A program made the translations under genes and the position numbers. From contig JAPOOH010000181.1 in the NCBI GenBank assembly GCA_026713505.1, forward strand, positions 1 to 9,310: DNA of 9,310 bases. The letters are read 5' to 3'. The DNA comes from Chloroflexota bacterium (GTDB taxonomy: Bacteria; Chloroflexota; Dehalococcoidia; Lucifugimonadales; Australimonadaceae). Position 1 is the stretch's first letter. Each line of letters starts with the position of its first letter. This document shows positions 6,011 to 9,310 of the stretch, in pieces. The notes below the pieces were generated by a model. That model saw nothing but the letters and a program-made list of their open reading frames with translations, made no database searches and was not told where the DNA came from.

Positions 6011-6439
6011 GTTTCATCCTCCTACCGGCCGAGTTTCTATGATTCGGCAGAATCATCAAGAAACGCACTATTGCGGCAACCCTCAGACCGCCGTCTCTTC
6101 CGCTTACACGCACAGGCTACGCAGAGAGACTAATTCGTGCAATTGGCTGGTGTCACCCGCCCTCGCCCCAGGTCCTGCTGGGTTCGTTCTTGCCGAGGAT
6201 GAGACCCCGCCCCACCGCCCCACCCCACGTGCGCTGCCCGCGCACGTGCGACCTATCGGGTACCTCGATTCCCGCCGGTGCGGGAACGACGAGAAGAGAG
6301 TGTCTTCTGTCTAAGGGGACTACGCGCTCGTGCGACACGCGCCGGTTGCGTATTGGGGTACGCTCGATGTGCAATCGTCCAAACCAGACAGGCCTGTGGC
6401 GGTGCCACGCACGTACCGTACAGAGATAATGACGCGGCC
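6011..6439. other. Gene-free region carrying repeat copy and DUF5131 leader
   Basis: About 430 bases between divergently oriented genes. It holds the paired-hairpin direct repeat (6208-6294) and leader copy 3 (from 6331), and so should contain promoters for both the minus-strand small gene and DUF5131. The frame of DUF5131 stays open upstream to an ATG at 6278, but that extension (54 codons) is built of repeat sequence and has no ribosome binding site. Confidence 0.65.
6208..6294. repeat. Direct repeat, left copy (paired hairpins)
   Basis: 87 bases matching 8004-8091 at roughly nine positions in ten, including a 31-base exact block (6229-6259 = 8025-8055). It contains a perfect 8-bp hairpin at 6227-6247 (ACGTGCGC, loop TGCCC) and a 7-bp hairpin at 6269-6286 (TTCCCGC, loop CGGT). 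The second hairpin resembles the ATTCCCGC...GCGGGAAT palindromes dispersed in many bacterial genomes. Both copies are in the same orientation and bracket the DUF5131/TcmP pair. Confidence 0.85.
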
Positions 6440-6475
6440 ATGAGCGACAACTCCAAGATCGAGTGGACCGAGGCG
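6331..6475 (+). repeat. DUF5131 leader repeat, copy 3 (attached to the intact gene)
   Basis: The TGCGACACG box at 6331, AGATAATGACGCGGCCATG ending at 6442 and the first codons of DUF5131 match copy 1 (4906-5050), and the ends match copy 2. No Shine-Dalgarno sequence precedes the ATG at 6440. An ATG at 6429 opens a four-codon frame ending in TGA that overlaps the gene's ATG. Confidence 0.7.
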
Positions 6476-7204
6476 ACGTGGAACCCCGTGACGGGCTGCA
6501 CACAGGTATCGCCGGGGTGCGCGCACTGCTACGCGATGCGCTTCGCCAACCGCTTCCGCGGCGTGCCGGGCCACCCCTACGAACGCGGGTTCGACCTGCA
6601 ACTGCGCCCGGAACGTCTGCGGCAGCCGCTCGAATGGGAGAAGCCGCGCCGCATCTTCGTGAACTCGATGTCGGACCTGTTCCACGAGGAGGTGCCGGAG
6701 GGGTACATCCGGCAGGTGTTCGACGTGATGGAGGAGGCCGGGCAGCACACGTTCCAGGTGCTCACAAAGCGTGCCGAGCGCGCGAGAACGCTCGCTCCGT
6801 CGTTGCGGTGGCCGTCGAACGTCTGGCTCGGCGTGTCGGTGGAGAACAGGTACTGGACGCGGCGCATCGACGCGCTGCGCGACGTGCCCGCCGCCGTGCG
6901 CTTCCTCTCGTGCGAGCCGCTGCTCGGACCGCTCAACGACCTGGACCTGACCGGCGTCCACTGGGTGATCGCGGGCGGCGAGAGCGGCCCCGGCGCGCGG
7001 CGTCCGAGGCCGGAGTGGTTCCTCTCGCTCCGCGACCAATGCGCCGCGGCGGAGGTCGACTTCTTCTTCAAGCAGTGGGGGGCGTTCGACGCCGACGGCA
7101 AACGCGTGGGGAAGAAGAAGGCGGGCAGGGAGCTGGACGGGCAGGTGTGGGATGGGATGCCGTCAGTCAGGGAAATCCATCTTGAATCGTGCTTGTCCCG
7201 ATGA
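6440..7204 (+). CDS. DUF5131 / phage Gp37-Gp68 family three-cysteine protein
   Basis: 254 residues from the ATG at 6440, matching the family's usual MSD/MS...IEWTEATWNPVTGC start. The signature is Cys20-x6-Cys27-x2-Cys30 (GCTQVSPGCAHCYA), the three-Cys motif, thought to hold an iron-sulfur cluster as in radical-SAM-like proteins; this is inference. Other family blocks are FVNSMSDLFHEEVP (73-86), FQVLTKRAERA (105-115), NVWLGVSVEN (127-136), FLSCEPLLGPL (155-165), WVIAGGESGPGARRP (175-189) and FFFKQWG (208-214). Activity is not established for the family. It is known from phages and from genomes where it accompanies TcmP, which is the case here: TcmP is convergent and the two overlap by 42 bases. 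The last 13 residues, after DGMP, lie in the overlap and look like an extension beyond the usual end. GC is high; one 60-base line (6541-6600) is 43 G+C. Confidence 0.93.
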   Translation: MSDNSKIEWTEATWNPVTGCTQVSPGCAHCYAMRFANRFRGVPGHPYERGFDLQLRPERLRQPLEWEKPRRIFVNSMSDLFHEEVPEGYIRQVFDVMEEAGQHTFQVLTKRAERARTLAPSLRWPSNVWLGVSVENRYWTRRIDALRDVPAAVRFLSCEPLLGPLNDLDLTGVHWVIAGGESGPGARRPRPEWFLSLRDQCAAAEVDFFFKQWGAFDADGKRVGKKKAGRELDGQVWDGMPSVREIHLESCLSR

Positions 7205-7954
7205 ATCTGGTTGTCGAAAGACTGAGTCCATGATTCGCTTCCCTATATCTAGCTTGCTCGCGAACAGTAGGTAGTACAAGTTCCGATTGCCGTCGTCCTT
7301 GACCAGCCGGGGGTCGTTGACGGGATGCTCCCAGCCAAGCGCTGCCAGTCGCTTCACATAAAGGTCAATCAGCCCAGATGTTCGCGAACGTCGGCTAGTA
7401 TCCCAAAGCGGCCGCCAGTCTGACGTTCCGAAGTATGCCTCGGTCTTTGCTGAGTCTGGATTCCTGTTGATGGACATACCGAGCGGGAAGTTGATGAGCA
7501 GTTCCGTCCGCCATGCTGCCAGAGATTGAACCGTTTCCCAGCTGGGTTCTATTCCTTCAGTGTCCAAGAAGATGAAGGTGGGCGACCTAGGATGTATCTT
7601 GAGCATCAGTTCCGGTAGTTCGACGTTTACGTCACCCGGGATGACCGTGGCTCTCTCACCTTCCCCTCGAAGTTCGACCTCGCTCTTGAGCTCTGCGGCA
7701 AGGTCGTAGTCCTTCTCGATGAAGTACAGATGGTCAAAACCGCGAGCGCCTCGCCTACCCCTTGCGGAGAGAGCGATGAGAGGAGAACCGTCAATAATCT
7801 CGCCGGTTCGTTCGACTAGATTGGTTCCTGGCCCTGCGAAGGCGTCTATGTAGATGCGTTGTACAGCTCGCTGTGTCGCATCCAAATATGCGGGGAGGTA
7901 CTGGCCGACTATCTTCAGCTTGTCTTTCGTCCACTCACCAACTTCTCTGGGCAT
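7163..7954 (-). CDS. tcmP: Three-Cys-motif partner protein TcmP
   Basis: 263 residues, matching the TcmP family that is named for occurring beside three-Cys-motif (DUF5131) proteins. It has a class I methyltransferase-like fold: YIDAFAGPGTN (35-45) as the glycine-rich SAM-type loop, GSPLIAL (56-62), LYFIEKD (76-82) with an acidic residue at the end of strand 2, TVIPGDVN (103-110), and FIFLDTEGIEPSWE (127-140) in the position of the catalytic loop, followed by LLINFPLGM (152-160). The C-terminal block NLYYLLFASK (225-234) is also typical. The substrate is unknown. Start ATG at 7954; AGGG lies seven bases upstream, and a better AGGAG is 16 bases upstream. It faces DUF5131 tail to tail with a 42-base overlap. 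Its base composition (31 G+C in 7441-7500) is far below that of DUF5131, suggesting a different origin or history. Confidence 0.92.
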   Translation of the reverse strand: MPREVGEWTKDKLKIVGQYLPAYLDATQRAVQRIYIDAFAGPGTNLVERTGEIIDGSPLIALSARGRRGARGFDHLYFIEKDYDLAAELKSEVELRGEGERATVIPGDVNVELPELMLKIHPRSPTFIFLDTEGIEPSWETVQSLAAWRTELLINFPLGMSINRNPDSAKTEAYFGTSDWRPLWDTSRRSRTSGLIDLYVKRLAALGWEHPVNDPRLVKDDGNRNLYYLLFASKLDIGKRIMDSVFRQPDSSGQARFKMDFPD

Positions 7955-8003
7955 GCATCTACCCTATGCACTCCTCTTGTGACAACGCAACCCGCATTTG
8001 TCA

Positions 8004-8091
8004 CGCCCCACCGCCCCATCCCGCGTGCGCTGCCCGCGCACGTGCGACCTATCGGTCGCCTGAGATTCCCGCCTGTGCGGGAATGACGAGA
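8004..8091. repeat. Direct repeat, right copy (paired hairpins)
   Basis: Second copy of the repeat at 6208-6294, same orientation. Hairpin one is CGTGCGC-TGCCC-GCGCACG (8024-8042); hairpin two is a perfect 8-bp ATTCCCGC-CTGT-GCGGGAAT (8065-8084). It starts 50 bases upstream of the TcmP ATG, so the gene pair is bracketed by the two copies. Confidence 0.85.
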
Positions 8092-8126
8092 TAGGGGGCT
8101 GTGAGGTTGCGCGCCAAAAGAGTGAA

Positions 8127-8160
8127 CCTGCGCAGGATGGTTCGACAGGCTCACCATCAG
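8127..8160. repeat. Dispersed repeat of the GTTCGACAGGCTCACCAT type
   Basis: A perfect 10-base palindrome CCTGCGCAGG (8127-8136) is followed by GGTTCGACAGGCTCACCATCAG-like sequence to 8160. On the minus strand it reads ATGGTGAGCCTGTCGAACC, a sequence I know as a widely dispersed intergenic repeat in many bacterial genomes. No gene is supported in 7955-8239, which otherwise holds only this and the direct repeat. Confidence 0.6.
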
Positions 8161-8184
8161 CGGGGGAGGCCTGTTTCACAAGAA

Positions 8185-8242
8185 TGACGGGAGCGGTATC
8201 CCTCAGATACCCCCCTACCGGGCTCCCGGACCGCTGCCGTCA
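8185..8242 (-). terminator. Branched stem-loop overlapping the YbaK-like stop codon, possible terminator
   Basis: The arms 8185-8197 and 8230-8242 pair at 12 of 13 positions. Inside are a 5-bp hairpin (8196-8210, GTATC-CCTCA-GATAC, sharing two bases with the outer arm) and a small CCGG...CCGG hairpin near 8219-8230. On the minus strand the structure starts with the TGA stop of the YbaK-like gene and is followed by TTCTTGT, a weak T-rich tail. An intrinsic terminator or 3' stabiliser is the simplest reading. Confidence 0.5.
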
Positions 8243-8746
8243 CTCCGCCGGGATCGACAGCCCCTCGATGAACTCCAGGCCGGGCAGCTTCTCCAGCTCA
8301 CGGGGCGCCATCTTCAGCTTGCCGGACCGGCTGCCGGCCCCGAGAATGATGTAGTCCATCTCCAACAGGCGCACATCAGCGTAGATTGCCAAACCTTTCG
8401 GCAGAGCCAGGGCCGTGACTCCGCCGATCATCATTCCCGTCACCTCACGGGTCTCATCGGCTGAGGCGAAGGACGCACGCGACACTCCCATCAGCCCGCG
8501 CACTCGCTTGTTCACATCCAGCCGGTCGCAGGCCCGCACGATCCCCGCGCAGTACGCCGCAGGGCCACGCTTGCTGGCAACTATGATCGTATTGGCGGAG
8601 TGGGCAAGGTCGTACCCGTACTGTTCGCAGAAGTCCGCGGTGTCGCCGTACCGGGGATCGATCTCGATCCACTCCCAGTCTTCGATGCTCAATTCGTCAA
8701 GTGCCGCTCGCACTCGCCCTTCAATCTCTTCAGGCGTAGTCATCAT
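8240..8746 (-). CDS. YbaK/EbsC family aminoacyl-tRNA deacylase-like protein
   Basis: 168 residues from the ATG at 8746; an in-frame GTG at 8758 would add four residues but lacks a ribosome binding site, and a second ATG follows at 8743. The protein matches the YbaK/ProX editing domain fold: DFCEQYGY and NTIIVASKRG (52-61) with Lys59 in the strand that carries the functional lysine in YbaK proteins, EVTGMMIGGVTALALP (101-116), DVRLLEMDYIILGAGSRSGK (124-143) with the GxGSxxGK loop, and MAPRELEKL after it. Family members hydrolyse mischarged aminoacyl-tRNAs such as Cys-tRNA(Pro) in trans; the specificity of this one cannot be told. It stands alone, with a branched stem-loop at its stop and a 260-base gap upstream. 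Confidence 0.88.
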   Translation of the reverse strand: MMTTPEEIEGRVRAALDELSIEDWEWIEIDPRYGDTADFCEQYGYDLAHSANTIIVASKRGPAAYCAGIVRACDRLDVNKRVRGLMGVSRASFASADETREVTGMMIGGVTALALPKGLAIYADVRLLEMDYIILGAGSRSGKLKMAPRELEKLPGLEFIEGLSIPAE

Positions 8747-9006
8747 CCTGTCCGTCACTGGGATTCAGGGGCCACCACCAATCAGCGTTTGAAACGCTTG
8801 CGGCCCCGAGACATTCCTTGACCCGAAGTCGCCGACGGCGCAGGTCTGCGCCCCGGACGCTCTCATCGTCTTCAGACCGACTGTGAAGAAATACTGCCTC
8901 TCCGACAAAGAGAACTAAATTAGCGAAGCGCATCCAGGGCTGCAGAGACTCCGCCCGCAGCATCTCGGGATGGCCGCAGCCTCACGCCTGGCTAACCGTT
9001 ACCCGG

Positions 9007-9310
9007 TCAGGCCAGCGAGAAGAATTCCGTGACCGGGCCAAAGGCCTCAGGTTCCATCAGGGTGGGAGCATGGCCCACGCCCGGAACCTCCACCATTCGA
9101 CACTCTTGCATTTCAGCCACCATGCGCTGGGCGATCTCCGGGGACAGCAGGTCGCTGGCTCCACCCCGCACCAGCAACACCGGCCCTGGAATCCGGCGCG
9201 CCAGCTTCCACGATACTTCCGGGTCGGGGCGACGGGGGTCGCTGCGAACCGCCGGGTCCATCTTCCAGGTGTAGCTGCCGCCTGGCAGAGGCTTGACCGC
9301 ATGACCAGCC
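9007..9310 (-). CDS. Alpha/beta hydrolase, C-terminal part (5' end beyond window)
   Basis: About 100 C-terminal residues are visible. The frame is open to the right edge, reading PLPGGSYTWKMDPAVR before an internal ATG at 9261, which matches the family's usual plDGrytwkyDPa block, so that ATG is not the true start. PGPVLLVRGGASDLLSPEIA carries the acid of the catalytic triad (Asp in GASD), and VPGVGHAPTLMEPE carries the catalytic histidine; the nucleophile lies outside the window. The chain ends FFSLA then TGA, a normal family C-terminus. The substrate cannot be told from this part. It runs in the same direction as the YbaK-like gene, with a 260-base gap that contains no convincing gene. Confidence 0.88.
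   Translation of the reverse strand, partial: AGHAVKPLPGGSYTWKMDPAVRSDPRRPDPEVSWKLARRIPGPVLLVRGGASDLLSPEIAQRMVAEMQECRMVEVPGVGHAPTLMEPEAFGPVTEFFSLA

Noticed and set aside
6278..6439. 54-codon N-terminal extension of DUF5131
   Set aside because: The extension is repeat-derived and cysteine/arginine rich, while MSDNSKIEWTEATWNPVTGC at 6440 is the family's normal start.
6208..8091. Insertion sequence or composite transposon
   Set aside because: No transposase or integrase gene lies between or beside the repeats, and no target-site duplication can be identified; the term direct-repeat cassette is as far as the sequence allows.
8185..8242. tRNA gene suggested by the branched fold
   Set aside because: No anticodon stem-loop, T-loop GTTCRA or D-loop consensus; length and arms do not fit a tRNA.
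8730..8963. 77-codon minus-strand frame upstream of the YbaK-like gene
   Set aside because: No ribosome binding site or recognisable domain; it overlaps the YbaK-like start in another frame. A decayed gene fragment cannot be excluded.

Overview
The window is GC-rich DNA with long coding runs on the minus strand, short intergenic stem-loops and dispersed repeats. The mix of genes (an anchor-less succinate dehydrogenase/fumarate reductase-like operon with a heterodisulfide-reductase-type subunit, and many small extragenic palindromes) would fit an uncultured, Chloroflexota-like (Dehalococcoidia/SAR202-type) environmental bacterium. That placement is inference from gene content only; no rRNA or marker gene is present.

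Region 1 (about 1-4330, minus strand) is one operon read right to left: an FAD flavoprotein of the SdhA/FrdA superfamily, an SdhB-type iron-sulfur protein, and an SdhE/HdrB-like protein with cysteine-rich CCG motifs (the last two overlap by ATGA). No cytochrome b or small membrane anchor subunits accompany them. Past a perfect 15-bp stem-loop lies a protein that carries the catalytic signature of the protein-kinase-like fold. The flavoprotein lacks the covalent-FAD histidine and the residues that bind dicarboxylate in succinate dehydrogenases, and the iron-sulfur protein has one cluster cysteine moved. The complex may therefore be a redox enzyme for a different substrate.

Region 2 (about 4330-5050) is a 700-base intergenic stretch. 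It holds six TCCGACA boxes at 10-11 base spacing upstream of the operon, two short tandem repeats, a paired-hairpin repeat, and a leader sequence that recurs later in the window.

Region 3 (about 5014-8095) is an accessory island. It has a frameshifted remnant of the 5' end of a DUF5131 gene, two small convergent single-membrane-pass proteins, an intact three-cysteine DUF5131 (Gp37/Gp68) gene, and convergent with it and overlapping it by 42 bases, its known family partner TcmP, a methyltransferase-fold protein. The DUF5131/TcmP pair lies between two direct copies of an approximately 87-base repeat. The leader of DUF5131 occurs three times (around 4906-5050, 5484-5541 and 6331-6475), pointing to duplication and decay. 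TcmP is much lower in GC than DUF5131.

Region 4 (about 8100-9310, minus strand) has a dispersed repeat, a YbaK-type tRNA deacylase-like gene whose stop codon is built into a branched stem-loop, and the C-terminal part of an alpha/beta hydrolase that runs off the window edge.
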